From: an uncultured Tateyamaria sp.
GTDB lineage: Bacteria; Pseudomonadota; Alphaproteobacteria; Rhodobacterales; Rhodobacteraceae
Length of the DNA: 64,000 nucleotides
Assembly: GCF_947503045.1 (NCBI RefSeq)
Contig: NZ_CANNCF010000004.1
Location: forward strand, 1-64,000
Reading direction: 5' to 3'
Part shown: piece by piece, positions 15,932-25,201 of the stretch
Layout of the letters: every line of letters starts with the position of its first letter
Position numbering within the stretch: position 1 is the stretch's first letter
Translations under genes and position numbers: made by a program
Notes under the pieces: model-generated
What the model saw: the letters and a program-made list of their open reading frames with translations, nothing else
What the model was told of the DNA's origin: nothing
Database searches by the model: none

Positions 15932-16022
15932 TACATGCTCCATTGATGTGACGGCCCGGATGAAAGGACGTGTGACGCAGCCGGACCGCCAGGGGCCGCG
16001 TCGGAAAGAGGTTTCTAGGCGG

Positions 16023-16967
16023 TCAGGCCGGGGCCCGCGCGGCCTGCTGCGCCGCGATACACCCGACGTGCCGATGATCGGTGCCGCAACAGCCGCCCAC
16101 CACGCGCAGGTTGGGCAGGAGTCGGAACAGGTCCGCGTGCAACTGTCCAAGCTCCTGCGGATCGCCGTCATCGAGGGTTTCGGCCGCATCCAGCTCTGCA
16201 TGGCTGAGCCGCGAGGCATTGGTGCGCAGACCGCCGATGCGGGTGATCCACGCGCCGCCCGTCGCCAGAACATCGCGGAAGTGATCGGGATGGGCACAGT
16301 TGACCATGAAATAGAGCGGCGTGGCGCGGGTGGCGGTATCGACCTCTTCGATGGCCGCGTCCAACGGTTGCCCGCTGGGCAAGCGCCCGTCGGTTTCGAC
16401 CGTGAAGGAGATGACCACAGGTATGTCAATCTCGCGCGCCGCTTGTGCGATGCCGATGGCCTCGCCCGCATGGGTCAGCGTCATGGCCGAAATCATGTCG
16501 ACGCCCGCCTTTCCCAAAGCCTGAATCTGCGGCGCATGGATCAAGAGCGCTTCGCGTCCCGAAAGCTCGACCTCGGGCGCATAGGCATCACCCGATGGGC
16601 CGACCAGCCCGTTGAGCAGGATCGGATTTCCCGGATCCTCGAGGCGTGTGCGAATGCCTTGCATAAAGGCGACCGCCCGCGCGTTGATGGCAATGGTGTC
16701 GGCGAGGCTCAGACCCAGCGGACCGGCCCAGGCGGCCCCTGCGCGCCAGGTCGGCACATCCATGACAAACCCGCGACACGCGCGTTTTGCCAAGCCGGCA
16801 AAGCGTTCGAAATACTCGGTCAGGGCGGCGCGCCCCGCATCACTGTCCAGCAATGCGGCTGCTGAAAAACAAGGCAGGTCAAACCCCTTGTCAAAGATCA
16901 TGAAAGTCTCAAGCCCGCCGTCGCTCAGGTAAAACCGGTCGGCCGATGTCAATTCGTCGATGCGCAT
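16023..16967 (-). CDS. Homocysteine S-methyltransferase family protein
   Basis: A 314-aa TIM-barrel methyltransferase. The zinc ligands are visible as Cys in MVNCAHPDH and the pair in VVGGCCGTDHRHV; the N-terminal LSDGGLETFM is the usual start. The family moves a methyl group from S-methylmethionine, betaine or a related donor to homocysteine, giving methionine. AAGGAGAC precedes ATG 16967. It is divergent from a TetR gene, which likely controls it. Confidence 0.87.
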   Translation of the reverse strand: MRIDELTSADRFYLSDGGLETFMIFDKGFDLPCFSAAALLDSDAGRAALTEYFERFAGLAKRACRGFVMDVPTWRAGAAWAGPLGLSLADTIAINARAVAFMQGIRTRLEDPGNPILLNGLVGPSGDAYAPEVELSGREALLIHAPQIQALGKAGVDMISAMTLTHAGEAIGIAQAAREIDIPVVISFTVETDGRLPSGQPLDAAIEEVDTATRATPLYFMVNCAHPDHFRDVLATGGAWITRIGGLRTNASRLSHAELDAAETLDDGDPQELGQLHADLFRLLPNLRVVGGCCGTDHRHVGCIAAQQAARAPA

Positions 16968-17156
16968 GTCGCGTCTCCTTGGTTCGTTTCATCCAAGGAA
17001 TACGCACGGTCCCACGTCCTGTTGACTGATCCCGCGGTCCAGTCATTGAGAATATTTAATGAATATATTACAGTGTCTTACGAAAGCGCTCTCTAGGCGA
17101 TGAGGCCCGAGCCCCTGTCAACTTGACTTGCAGTACAGTGATTTTGGAGGCCGTGC

Positions 17157-17756
17157 ATGGCCGATACGAGAACGACGATCCTCGATATCACCGAGGCCGC
17201 AGTGCTTGAAAAGGGGTTCGAGGCCACCTCGATCGAAGAAATCGCGGCGGCAGCAGAGATCTCGCGGGGCGGCTTCTTTTATCATTTCAAGGACAAGAAC
17301 GCGCTCGCACGGGCGCTGATCGAACGCTACATCGCCACCGAAGATCGCCTATATGACGATCTTTTCGCCCGCGCACGCGAACTGAACGACGATCCGCTGC
17401 ACGCCCTGCTGATTGGACTGAAACTGCTGGCAGAGACGCTGGACGACATGCCCAACGGTCATCCTGGCTGCATCATCGCATCCGCAGCCTACCAGGATCG
17501 TTTGTTCGACCGCGGGATCCGCGATCTCAATCGGCAGGCAATTCTCGGTTGGCGTGCGCGATTTCGTGCCATGTTTGAGCAAATTGCAGAAAAGTACCCA
17601 CCTAAGACCAAAGTTGATCTCGACGCGCTCGGTGACATGGTTTCCAGCGTTGTCGAGGGCGGCCTGATCCTCGAACGCGCGCTTGGCGAACCTGGCGTAC
17701 CGGCCGCCCAGATCATGCAGCTAAGAACCTATATAAAGTTGTTGTTCGCGGACTGA
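17157..17756 (+). CDS. TetR-family transcriptional regulator
   Basis: A 199-aa regulator with an N-terminal helix-turn-helix (AVLEKGFEATSIEEIAAAAEISRGGFFYHFKDKNAL, near residues 15-50) and a helical ligand-binding C-terminal domain. TTGGAGG precedes ATG 17157. It diverges from the homocysteine methyltransferase across a 189-bp gap, the classical layout of a local repressor; the ligand is unknown. Confidence 0.87.
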   Translation: MADTRTTILDITEAAVLEKGFEATSIEEIAAAAEISRGGFFYHFKDKNALARALIERYIATEDRLYDDLFARARELNDDPLHALLIGLKLLAETLDDMPNGHPGCIIASAAYQDRLFDRGIRDLNRQAILGWRARFRAMFEQIAEKYPPKTKVDLDALGDMVSSVVEGGLILERALGEPGVPAAQIMQLRTYIKLLFAD

Positions 17757-17997
17757 AGTTAGCGGAGGATAAGGACTCAGTTTTTTGTGTGATGAAATTC
17801 CGATATGACTGTGAGCAACCGCGTATTCAACATTCGAATAGCAATTTCCCCGCCATCGCAGTGAAGCAATATAAGCCTTGAAGGAATCGATTTCCCCCAT
17901 CCATTCCGCAGGATGCCGCTCACCTCATCAATGTCCGGTCTTGGGGAACAAGGTATGCCGGTTTTGCGCAATCCGAATGTCGTCTAAGGGCCGTTGC

Positions 17998-18876
17998 TTA
18001 TGGCAAGGAATATTCAGCGTCCATCGCTGCATATCGCGCGTAGCGGAAATCCCGAATGCCTGCTATCCGGTCATCGGCGAATTCAAGCAGAACGAAGTAG
18101 ATCGGGCGGTCCGTAGGTGCGTTCCGGTCAAAGGCCAGGATCGCAGGCTGGCCTTCCACCGCGCCAGCGGCCATTTGCCAGTCCGTGCGTTTGGCGTAGT
18201 TGCCGAAGTAACCAGACACCGCCTGCTTGCCTGTGCGCCCTTCGACCGAGACCAGTTCGAGACGCACTTCTTCCCTGAGCATGTCGAGGATGCGATCAAA
18301 ATCGAGGGCGTTGAACAGGCGGACATATTCTTGCAGCAAGCGCCGGTTTTGGGCGTCCAGTTCCGACCGGGCAGGGGTGTGTTCTGCGCGGGCCTTGGCC
18401 AGCGCTGCCCTGCCTCGGTGAAGCGCCGATTTGACGGCGCTTTCGCTGGTTCCGGTCAGGTCGGCGACCTCCTTGGCTGAATATCCAATCACGTCGCGCA
18501 GGATCATTGTGCTGCGCTGGATAGGTGTCAGCGCCATGTAAGGAGTTAGGGCTTCGGGCATCATGGCCTCTGCGTTTGTGGCGGGGTTGGGCGGCAGGTT
18601 GATCAGCTCAGCCTTGGCTGCCCTTTCCCGACCGCGCGCGCGGAAGGAGTTCAAGGCCGTGTTGTGGGCGATGCGAAAGAGCCATGCGCGCAGGTTTTGA
18701 ACCTGCTCGCCCTCGCGCAAAGCCACGGCCGCAGAAAGCAACGCATCCTGAAGCACATCCTCGCCATCAATGACGGAACCGGTCATGCGGGCGAGATACC
18801 GGTGCATCTCGGCCCGCAGACCGGGCAACGCCGCGACAAATGCGGCGTAGCCATCTTCATGAGCTTCATTTCCCAT
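17998..18876 (-). CDS. ECF sigma factor with SnoaL-like C-terminal domain (ECF41-type)
   Basis: A 292-aa sigma factor: region 2 (GEDVLQDALLSA, NLRAWLFRIAHNTALNSFRA), region 4 (RDVIGYSAKEVADLTGTSESAVKSALHRGRA) and a C-terminal extension from about residue 175 (RLFNALDFDRILDMLREEVRLELV) of the SnoaL/NTF2 type. In ECF41 factors this extension replaces an anti-sigma factor and tunes activity. Its start touches the stop of the SDR gene (TGAATG). ECF41 genes typically neighbour carboxymuconolactone decarboxylase, oxidoreductase or epimerase genes, which the SDR satisfies. Confidence 0.85.
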   Translation of the reverse strand: MGNEAHEDGYAAFVAALPGLRAEMHRYLARMTGSVIDGEDVLQDALLSAAVALREGEQVQNLRAWLFRIAHNTALNSFRARGRERAAKAELINLPPNPATNAEAMMPEALTPYMALTPIQRSTMILRDVIGYSAKEVADLTGTSESAVKSALHRGRAALAKARAEHTPARSELDAQNRRLLQEYVRLFNALDFDRILDMLREEVRLELVSVEGRTGKQAVSGYFGNYAKRTDWQMAAGAVEGQPAILAFDRNAPTDRPIYFVLLEFADDRIAGIRDFRYARYAAMDAEYSLP

Positions 18877-19620
18877 TCAGCCAAATGGCTCCATCTTTTC
18901 TCCCGTAACCGTCCAAGCGCCGGGGGCATTGGCCGCGTCGGGGTCGACCAGTTCAAGCACCCGATCTGCCAAGCTTTCGGGCGTGACCTGTTTTGCCCAT
19001 CGAGCCATGAAGGCCGCTTGCGTCATTCCCGCCTCTTCGGCATAGGCGCGTGAGGCAATATCTGCGGTCTTGGTCCCCGCGATGAACTGGTTTGTGTAGA
19101 TCGTATAGCATCTGAGGCCCAATTCGCGCTTGTCGGATTCACCCGCCGCATAGTTGGTCAGGTAATGCTGCATCCGCTTTGCCCCGGCATAACCGCCCGA
19201 GAGCCGCGACCCGCTTATGGCCGCGCCGCTCGACAAAGTTACGATGGTGCCGCCCTTGCTCATCGGGAGTGTAACAGCAAACTTCAAGAAGTCGAAAGTG
19301 GTTTTGGTATCCGCATTCCACGTCGCGCTAAACTCTTCCCAGCTTTGATCCTGAAAGCTGCTCATCTTGGGTGAAATGCCGCCCGCGAGGACGAGGAGGT
19401 CAGGCTTTATTTCCTCGAGCAATCCTGTGGCAATCCCGGCAGCGCCATCGCCGACTTGGGTAATGATGTTTTCGTGTTCGGATGCCAGCGTTTCCAAATC
19501 GCTGGCGGTTCTGGCAACCGCCGTCACCTTTGTGCCAGCCTCGGCCAGTTTTGGCGCCAAAGCGCGCCCGGTGCCTCGGCCTGCGCCGATGATTAATGCG
19601 GTTTCAAATTTCGTCGTCAT
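18877..19620 (-). CDS. SDR-family oxidoreductase
   Basis: A 247-aa short-chain dehydrogenase/reductase with a glycine-rich nucleotide site IIGAGRGTGRAL, VLAGG, and YAGAKR as the catalytic Tyr-x-x-x-Lys. TGGAGAGGAAG precedes ATG 19620. Substrate unknown. It is the first gene of a two-gene operon with the ECF sigma factor and is a likely target of that sigma factor. Confidence 0.85.
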   Translation of the reverse strand: MTTKFETALIIGAGRGTGRALAPKLAEAGTKVTAVARTASDLETLASEHENIITQVGDGAAGIATGLLEEIKPDLLVLAGGISPKMSSFQDQSWEEFSATWNADTKTTFDFLKFAVTLPMSKGGTIVTLSSGAAISGSRLSGGYAGAKRMQHYLTNYAAGESDKRELGLRCYTIYTNQFIAGTKTADIASRAYAEEAGMTQAAFMARWAKQVTPESLADRVLELVDPDAANAPGAWTVTGEKMEPFG

Positions 19621-19775
19621 GAACTTCCTCTCCATCTGGTGTCAAAGGTAAGACACCGCAGGACAGGCAAAGGGTTCGGGGGGTAAATATTTTTTTCGCC
19701 GCTCCGGTCGTTGGCTCGCGGGTTAGGATGCCGGGTATCTCGCCATTGATCGCCGTGTCCCGTAAACTGAACCGC

Positions 19776-20627
19776 ATGAATTCCGGTTTTCCGTTTGAAT
19801 TTGAAGTCCTCGAACCTACGGGTGCGCTTGGCAGCGCGGTCGCATCGTTGTGGTTTGCGCGAGGCACTGTTCCGTATGAGCAGGAACACATCGCGCCAAC
19901 CGGATCGGTTGTTGCGATCTTTGTGCTTGGCGATGCGATTGAACAGGCCTCAATCGCGGATGCGAGGGCCAAGACAATCTCTAAGTTTGGGCTTTTGATT
20001 GGCCCGCATGACGGACCGTTGATCAATCGTCCTCATGGCGAGACGTTTGCCGTCGGCATTGTCGCCAAGCCCACCAGCGCAAATAGGCTGTTTGGCATTT
20101 CGCCGGCGAAATTTCGTGGAAGAGTGGCCGATCTTGCACATTCTTGGAGCAAGTCGATTGATATTCGCCAAGAGCTTTCGCGGCTCAAACCCGGAAAGGA
20201 CATGTTGCTATGGCTTGAGCAACACCTTGCGGGCGCGCTGAAGCCTGAAACGCGCTCGGAGATGGCTTGCGCCGCGGCTATCGACCTGTTGGAAGCCGAC
20301 CCAAAGCTACAAATTGCGGGCGTCGCAGATCGGGTTGCCATGAGTGTTTCGAACCTGGATCGGACGTTTGCCAGAGTCGTTGGCATTACACCGCGATCCT
20401 TGGCCAACCTGTTGAAAATGCGCCGGTTACTCGCCGAACTGGATGTTCGTGCGGTTATCGATTGGGCGGGGCTGGCTGCGGAATATGGCTGGTACGATCA
20501 ATCGCATTTTGTGAAGGCCTTTCGCCATCACACCGGGCACACGCCAACGGGCTATGTCTTGGCGCAGCGCAGGCATTTCGATGACCAAACCCTCGAAAAT
20601 GCAGCCGGGTTTGTTCCAGAGCTTTGA
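19776..20627 (+). CDS. AraC-family transcriptional regulator
   Basis: A 283-aa regulator with an N-terminal unknown sensor domain and a C-terminal AraC helix-turn-helix pair (IAGVADRVAMSVSNLDRTFARVVGITPRSLANLLKMRRLL, then GLAAEYGWYDQSHFVKAFRHHTGHTPTGY). ATG 19728 would add 16 residues; neither start has a strong ribosome site. It is divergent from the SDR/sigma operon and upstream of the SRPBCC gene on the same strand; it may regulate either. Confidence 0.83.
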   Translation: MNSGFPFEFEVLEPTGALGSAVASLWFARGTVPYEQEHIAPTGSVVAIFVLGDAIEQASIADARAKTISKFGLLIGPHDGPLINRPHGETFAVGIVAKPTSANRLFGISPAKFRGRVADLAHSWSKSIDIRQELSRLKPGKDMLLWLEQHLAGALKPETRSEMACAAAIDLLEADPKLQIAGVADRVAMSVSNLDRTFARVVGITPRSLANLLKMRRLLAELDVRAVIDWAGLAAEYGWYDQSHFVKAFRHHTGHTPTGYVLAQRRHFDDQTLENAAGFVPEL

Positions 20628-20697
20628 TTGCGGAATTCTTACAATACGAGCGCGCCTGATCTCTGCCAATGGTGGCGGGTGAACAGGAGGACGATTC

Positions 20698-21153
20698 ATG
20701 AAGTACGTTTTGTCGGGCCACTGTAATTGCCCACCAGAAGACTTTTTGCGGTTCATGTTTGATCCGCAACACATGCTCAAATGGCAAAAATCGCTGATCA
20801 GCCATGAGGTAGTAGGCGGTGAAGTACCCCAGCAAGGGGCCCGATCCGCCATGACGCATCGGTACGGCAAGCGGGTTATCAATATGACGGAGACTGTGGA
20901 AGTTTCTGATCTTCCGAATGGTCTGACAGCCGTCTATGAAGCGCCTTCGGCCTGGAACCGTGTCCGATATGAATTTTCACGCGATCGCTCTGGCGGAACA
21001 GAGTGGCGGCTGGAAAGCGAATTTCGCTGCACCGGGGTCTTGCGGATCATGACAATACTGATGCCGGGGATGTTCCGGCGCACGACTGCAAAGGAAATGG
21101 AAGCATTGAAGGCCTACGCCGAGGCGCATCGCGGGGGCTTGCCCCATGACTGA
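20698..21153 (+). CDS. SRPBCC-family (START-like) protein
   Basis: A 151-aa protein of the polyketide-cyclase/START-like fold: an N-terminal CPPEDFLRFMFDPQHMLKWQKSL, beta-strand TETVEVSDLPNGLTAVYEAP and a final long helix. ACAGGAGGACG precedes ATG 20698. Members bind small hydrophobic ligands; the role here is unknown. It overlaps the next gene by 8 bp, so the two are co-translated. Confidence 0.75.
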   Translation: MKYVLSGHCNCPPEDFLRFMFDPQHMLKWQKSLISHEVVGGEVPQQGARSAMTHRYGKRVINMTETVEVSDLPNGLTAVYEAPSAWNRVRYEFSRDRSGGTEWRLESEFRCTGVLRIMTILMPGMFRRTTAKEMEALKAYAEAHRGGLPHD

Positions 21154-21700
21154 TCAAAAGACTGCCGCTGAGAAACAACTGGAAAATGTGCTCCGGGCAA
21201 CCGGCAAATCGTTGGATCAGCATGTAGCCGAGGTCAGGGCGAGCGCAGTCCAGAAACACGGCCAGATGTTGAAACTGTTCAAAGACACCTACGGCTTGGG
21301 GCATGGCAATGCGAACCTTTTGGCGCATGCGGTTCGCACCCAACTAGATGGAGGGCCGCAAAGCGACGACGCAATGCTGGAGGCGCAGTATGCAGGGGCC
21401 AAGGCAGCGCTACGCCCGCTCTTTTCCGAAGTTGCGGCGATGTGTCAGGCGCTTTGGGGCGACGTCACAGAAGTCGTACAGAAAACCGGCGTGGCTTACC
21501 GTCGCAACAAGATGTTTGCCCTTGTGCAGGCGCCGTCTGCAAAGCGTCTGCAAATCGGGCTGAACCTGCCCGGCCAGACAAAATCCGAACGCGCGGTTCC
21601 TATGAAAGGCATGTGCAGCCATCGGATTGATGTTCTGTCAGAGGCGGACATTGATGATGAACTGGCGCAGCTTCTTAGATTTTCTTATGAGAATGGCTGA
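21146..21700 (+). CDS. DUF4287/DUF5655 domain protein
   Basis: A 184-aa protein. The first 65 residues (AEKQLENVLRATGKSLDQ ... HGQMLKLFKDTYGLGHGNANLLAH) match the helical DUF4287 type; the rest (AALRPLFSEVAAM ... AYRRNKMFALVQ) matches the DUF5655 type. Function unknown in the family. It overlaps the SRPBCC gene (ATG inside its last codons). Confidence 0.75.
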   Translation: MTDQKTAAEKQLENVLRATGKSLDQHVAEVRASAVQKHGQMLKLFKDTYGLGHGNANLLAHAVRTQLDGGPQSDDAMLEAQYAGAKAALRPLFSEVAAMCQALWGDVTEVVQKTGVAYRRNKMFALVQAPSAKRLQIGLNLPGQTKSERAVPMKGMCSHRIDVLSEADIDDELAQLLRFSYENG

Positions 21701-21784
21701 CTTAAAAGCCTGAAATATCAATACTTTGGCGGAAACATCGCGCCATTCCGTCTAACAGTCATGACCAACCAAAGGGAGATTGTC

Positions 21785-22210
21785 ATGACTGTTACAGCAA
21801 AAATCGGCGCCGTGGGTTTTGGGCTTTGGGCACTTTTGCACATCGTCGGCGCAGGCGCGATCCTTGCGGCGGTGATGTCGGGCGGGCCTGAGGCGGGATA
21901 TGTTATTTATGGCGTCGGCGAGGGCGCCTTGCCCGCCGCCACGGGCGCCATACTGGGCTATTTTGCGTTTCTGTTGTTGGCCATCGCGCTCGTGGTCGGG
22001 GGCATTGCGGCGCGCATGAACTGGAACAACTCCGAGGCCGGGCTGGCCATCAATACCGGCATTGTCCTTGTTATTGAGATTGGGTTGATCCTGTTCCTGC
22101 TGATCCCCGGCCACCTGCCGTTCATGCAGGCCCTGCCAGGCTTCGTGTTCTTTGCCATCGGCGTTATTGCTGGGGGTATGGCGTGCAGAAAGGACCCCGA
22201 AAATGCCTGA
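21785..22210 (+). CDS. Four-helix membrane protein, unknown
   Basis: A 141-aa protein with four hydrophobic helices (near residues 7-30, 52-76, 88-106, 112-132). AAGGGAG precedes ATG 21785. It overlaps the following sigma factor gene by 8 bp (ATG before TGA). Its coupling to a sigma factor suggests a membrane partner or anti-sigma role, but it shows no zinc-binding motif of classic anti-sigma proteins. Confidence 0.7.
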   Translation: MTVTAKIGAVGFGLWALLHIVGAGAILAAVMSGGPEAGYVIYGVGEGALPAATGAILGYFAFLLLAIALVVGGIAARMNWNNSEAGLAINTGIVLVIEIGLILFLLIPGHLPFMQALPGFVFFAIGVIAGGMACRKDPENA

Positions 22211-23024
22211 CACACTCGTTCAGCAAGCGCAAAACGGAGACAAGTCGGCGTTTGATCGACTTGTTGGGGCGGACTTGCCAAAACTGCGCCGGATCGCGAC
22301 GCGCATGATCGGACATCCCGAGGATGCCGAGGACGTTCTGCAAGACGCCCTGCTCAAGGCCTGGAATGGGATCGGTGGATTTGGTGGCCGCGCCGCTTTT
22401 TCGACGTGGGTGGCTTCAATCGTTGCCAATGCTGCGACGGATCATCTGCGGACGCAGAAACGCTGGCGAACCGAGGCGCAGGTGGCCTATGCCAATCTCT
22501 GTGCTGGCTCGGAAGAATTGTCGGGCGAGGTTGTGGCGGCGGCATCTTCACCCGAGTATGCCTATGAGGTGCGCGAGCATATCGCTTATTGCTTTGCCTG
22601 TGTCGGGCGATCCTTGCCGGTTGATGAGCAAGCCGCTTTGGTCATGCGCGACGTGATGGACCTCTCTGCGCGCGAGGCATCTACGGTGCTTGGCATCTCC
22701 GACAGTGTTCTGCGGCACCGGCTGGCCGCCGCCAGAACGGCGATGCAGGACAAGTTTGACGGGCTTTGTGCCTTGGTCAGCAAGCGGGGAATTTGTCACC
22801 AATGCGCCGGTCTGAAAATGTTGGCACCTCCCGAAAAACGGGGCGGTCCCTTCCCGGATGTAGCGGACATGGCCGACAGGATGGCCGTGGTCCGCAATGC
22901 GGAACCGGGGAGCATGGCCGGGCTTCACACTGTGTTCTGGCGCGGGACGAAAGAGGCCGAGGAAACGGGCGCCGGTTCCACAGAGCCGGATTCAGGATGT
23001 GGAGAAGACGATGACGAAAGCTAA
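22203..23024 (+). CDS. RNA polymerase sigma-70-like (ECF) factor with Cys-containing tail
   Basis: A 273-aa sigma factor: region 2 (PEDAEDVLQDALLKAWNGI, FSTWVASIVANAATDHLR) and region 4 (LSAREASTVLGISDSVLRHRLAAARTAM). After region 4 a tail of about 80 residues carries RGICHQCAGL, a Cys-x-x-Cys that could bind zinc, followed by an acidic end. It overlaps the membrane protein before it and the small protein after it, forming a three-gene operon. Confidence 0.8.
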   Translation: MPDTLVQQAQNGDKSAFDRLVGADLPKLRRIATRMIGHPEDAEDVLQDALLKAWNGIGGFGGRAAFSTWVASIVANAATDHLRTQKRWRTEAQVAYANLCAGSEELSGEVVAAASSPEYAYEVREHIAYCFACVGRSLPVDEQAALVMRDVMDLSAREASTVLGISDSVLRHRLAAARTAMQDKFDGLCALVSKRGICHQCAGLKMLAPPEKRGGPFPDVADMADRMAVVRNAEPGSMAGLHTVFWRGTKEAEETGAGSTEPDSGCGEDDDES

Positions 23025-23241
23025 TCGACTGCCGCTGCCCAAGCGGTTCAATGCGGCAATGACCGAAGAAGCTTACGCCGGTCTCCGGGCGCTCAACGAG
23101 GATTGGCATTTTGGGAACAACTACCTGCTGACGATCCTGCTGGAGAACTTCGACAGGGTGGTTGATCAGGATGCCTTTGAAGAGGTGATGAACGAGTTTA
23201 TTGCCGAATATGGGCAGCCTGTGGGCGGTGGGATGGGTTAG
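23011..23241 (+). CDS. Small protein after the sigma factor, possibly truncated by an IS
   Basis: A 76-aa frame starting inside the sigma-factor gene, with GGAGAAG before ATG 23011. It is helical and acidic (MTEEAYAGLRALNEDWHFGNNYLLTILLENF) and was not assigned to a family. Its TAG stop uses the first base of the left terminal repeat of the following IS5-family element, so the original protein may have been longer. Confidence 0.55.
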   Translation: MTKANRLPLPKRFNAAMTEEAYAGLRALNEDWHFGNNYLLTILLENFDRVVDQDAFEEVMNEFIAEYGQPVGGGMG

Positions 23242-24093
23242 AGTCAGGACCTATAAATTTGCTTGAGCGAGGGCCCTCGGCATGATTCAAACTCCCATCA
23301 TTGGGAGGGATCATGAGCGAGCTTTACTGGCTGACCGATGGGCAGATGGAGCGGCTGCGGCCGTTCTTTCCGAAGTCTCGCGGCAAGCCTCGGGTCGATG
23401 ACCGGCGGGTGTTGAGCGGAATAATCTTCATTCAACGCAATGGGTTGATGTGGAAGCACGCGCCCGCAGCCTATGGGCCGCCGAAGACGCTTTACAACCG
23501 CTGGAAGCGGTGGAGTCGGATGGGCGTGTTCGCCACCATCACGACCGAGCTGGCCGCGCAGGCGCAGGAGACCGAGATCGTGATGATCGACGCGACCCAT
23601 ACGAAGGCCCACCGGACCGCGTCGAGCCTTGCGGTTCAAAAGGGGGGCGCGGACGGCTGATCGGCCGGACGAAGGGCGGGCTGAACTCGAAGCTGCACGT
23701 CCTGGCCGATGCGAAGGGCCGCCCGATCCGGATGTTCCTGTCGGCGGGCCAGACCTCGGATTACATTGGCGCACGGGCGCTCTTGTCTTCCATTCCTCGG
23801 GCCGGATCGCTGCTGGCAGACCGGGGCTACGATGCCGATTGTTTCCGCAACGCGCTGATCGAGATGGGTATTTCGCCCTGCATTCCATCCCGCATCAGTC
23901 GGAAGGTCCTGATCCCGCACGACGCTGACCTCTACCGCCAGCGCCACAGGATCGAGAACATGTTCGCCCGGCTCAAAGACTGGCGCAGGATCGCGACCCG
24001 ATACGACCGATGCCTGATCCTATTCCTCTCGGCCTGCGCGCTGGCAGCGATCGTCATCTATTGGCTATGAGATGCCGTAACGGGGCCTGCGTC
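23241..24093 (+). mobile_element. IS5-family insertion sequence (IS427-like)
   Basis: The left end GAGTCAGGACC and a weak inverted match GGGCCTGCGTC at 24083-24093 (8 of 11) bracket the split transposase. No target duplication was recognised. The right end is degenerate and lies next to an IS110-type element, so it may be damaged. Confidence 0.6.
23313..24070 (+). CDS. IS5-family transposase in two frames
   Basis: ORF A (23313-23660) carries the N-terminal DUF4096-like domain (TDGQMERLRPFFP) and the first catalytic Asp (MIDATHTKAH). ORF B, in the -1 frame and ending at 24070, carries LLADRGYDAD and the Glu in HRIENMFARLKDWRRI. The two join through the slippery run AAAAGGGGGG at 23638-23647, so a programmed -1 frameshift should yield one protein of about 252 aa. 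This is usual for the IS427 subgroup. It may still be active if the right end is intact. Confidence 0.85.
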
Positions 24094-24172
24094 ACGCGCC
24101 GCCGTTGCCACTTGTCAGATCAGCACCGCGTTGTCGCCATTCCCGTATTGAACCCACATGGAGGATGACGGG

Positions 24173-25201
24173 ATGAAGTTTTTTGTTGGATTGGATGTAT
24201 CGCTTTCGAAGACCTCGGTCTGCGTGATCAGCGAGCACGGCAAGATCATCACCGAGGCAGAGACTGAGAGCGAACCCGAGGTTCTGGCGCGCTGGCTGGA
24301 CGATCTGGACGGCAGCATCGCGGCTATTGGCCTGGAGGCTGGGCCATTGTCGCAATGGCTGCACCCCGGACTGACCGAAGCGGGCCTTGCTGCGGTGCTC
24401 ATGGAAACGCGTCAGGTGAAAGGTGCTCTAAAAGCGATGCCGATCAAGACGGACCGCCGCGACGCCGAAGGGATTGCGCGCCTTCTTCACCTCGGCTGGT
24501 TCCGTCCAGTTCACTGTAAGTCTGTATCTGCTCAGGAAGTCCGATCTGTTCTCGGCGCCCGAAAGGCCATTCAGCAGAACATGATCGCCTTGGAAATGTC
24601 GCTGAGAGGATTGCTCCGGAACTTTGGTCTGAAGGTCGGTGCGATCTCTCGCGGTAGATTTGAGGCGCGTATTCGGGAATTGGCGGATGGCAATTCAATG
24701 TTGGAAACCGCGACAGCACCTATGTTGCGGGCCAGAGCATCTCTGCGACAGGAGCTGGCCGGTCTCGAAAAGCAAGTACGCCAGTTGGCTGCGGACGACC
24801 CCGTATGCCGCCGCCTAATGACGATGCCAGGGATCGGTGCCGTCGTGGCGCTAACCTTCCGTTCTGCAGTCGATGATCCGGTCCGCTTTCGGTCTTCAAA
24901 GAGGATTGGCCCTTGGGTTGGTTTGACACCATCACGTAACCAATCCGGTGAACGGGACGTATCAGGCGGCATCACCAAAGCTGGTGACGTCAATCTGAGG
25001 CGAGCATTGTGCCAGGCAGCTACCGTCATGATGAATCGTGGCCGATCGACATGGCTGAGAACATGGGGAGCCCTGCTCGCGCAGCGGCGTGGGCGCAAAA
25101 TCGCCATGGTCGCCCTCGCACGCCGCATCGCCGTCATCCTCCATCGGATTTGGGTCGATGGCACAACCTTCCAACCGGATGCCGCGCCGAACTTTGCCTG
25201 A
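24173..25201 (+). CDS. IS110-family transposase
   Basis: A 342-aa DEDD-type recombinase: GLDVSLSKTSVCV (first Asp), GLEAGPLS (Glu), KTDRRDAEGIARL (Asp pair) in the RuvC-like half, and the C-terminal transposase_20 domain (MTMPGIGAVVALTF, IGPWVGLTPSRNQSG, RRALCQAATVMM) with the catalytic serine region. GGAGG lies before ATG 24173. The protein appears complete. Members use a structured RNA from the non-coding end of the element to choose donor and target. Confidence 0.9.
   Translation: MKFFVGLDVSLSKTSVCVISEHGKIITEAETESEPEVLARWLDDLDGSIAAIGLEAGPLSQWLHPGLTEAGLAAVLMETRQVKGALKAMPIKTDRRDAEGIARLLHLGWFRPVHCKSVSAQEVRSVLGARKAIQQNMIALEMSLRGLLRNFGLKVGAISRGRFEARIRELADGNSMLETATAPMLRARASLRQELAGLEKQVRQLAADDPVCRRLMTMPGIGAVVALTFRSAVDDPVRFRSSKRIGPWVGLTPSRNQSGERDVSGGITKAGDVNLRRALCQAATVMMNRGRSTWLRTWGALLAQRRGRKIAMVALARRIAVILHRIWVDGTTFQPDAAPNFA

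Noticed and set aside
14951-16865. Two long plus-strand frames opposite the acetyltransferase, exported protein and methyltransferase
   Set aside because: They are high-GC shadow frames; the minus-strand genes have ribosome sites, a signal peptide and zinc motifs.
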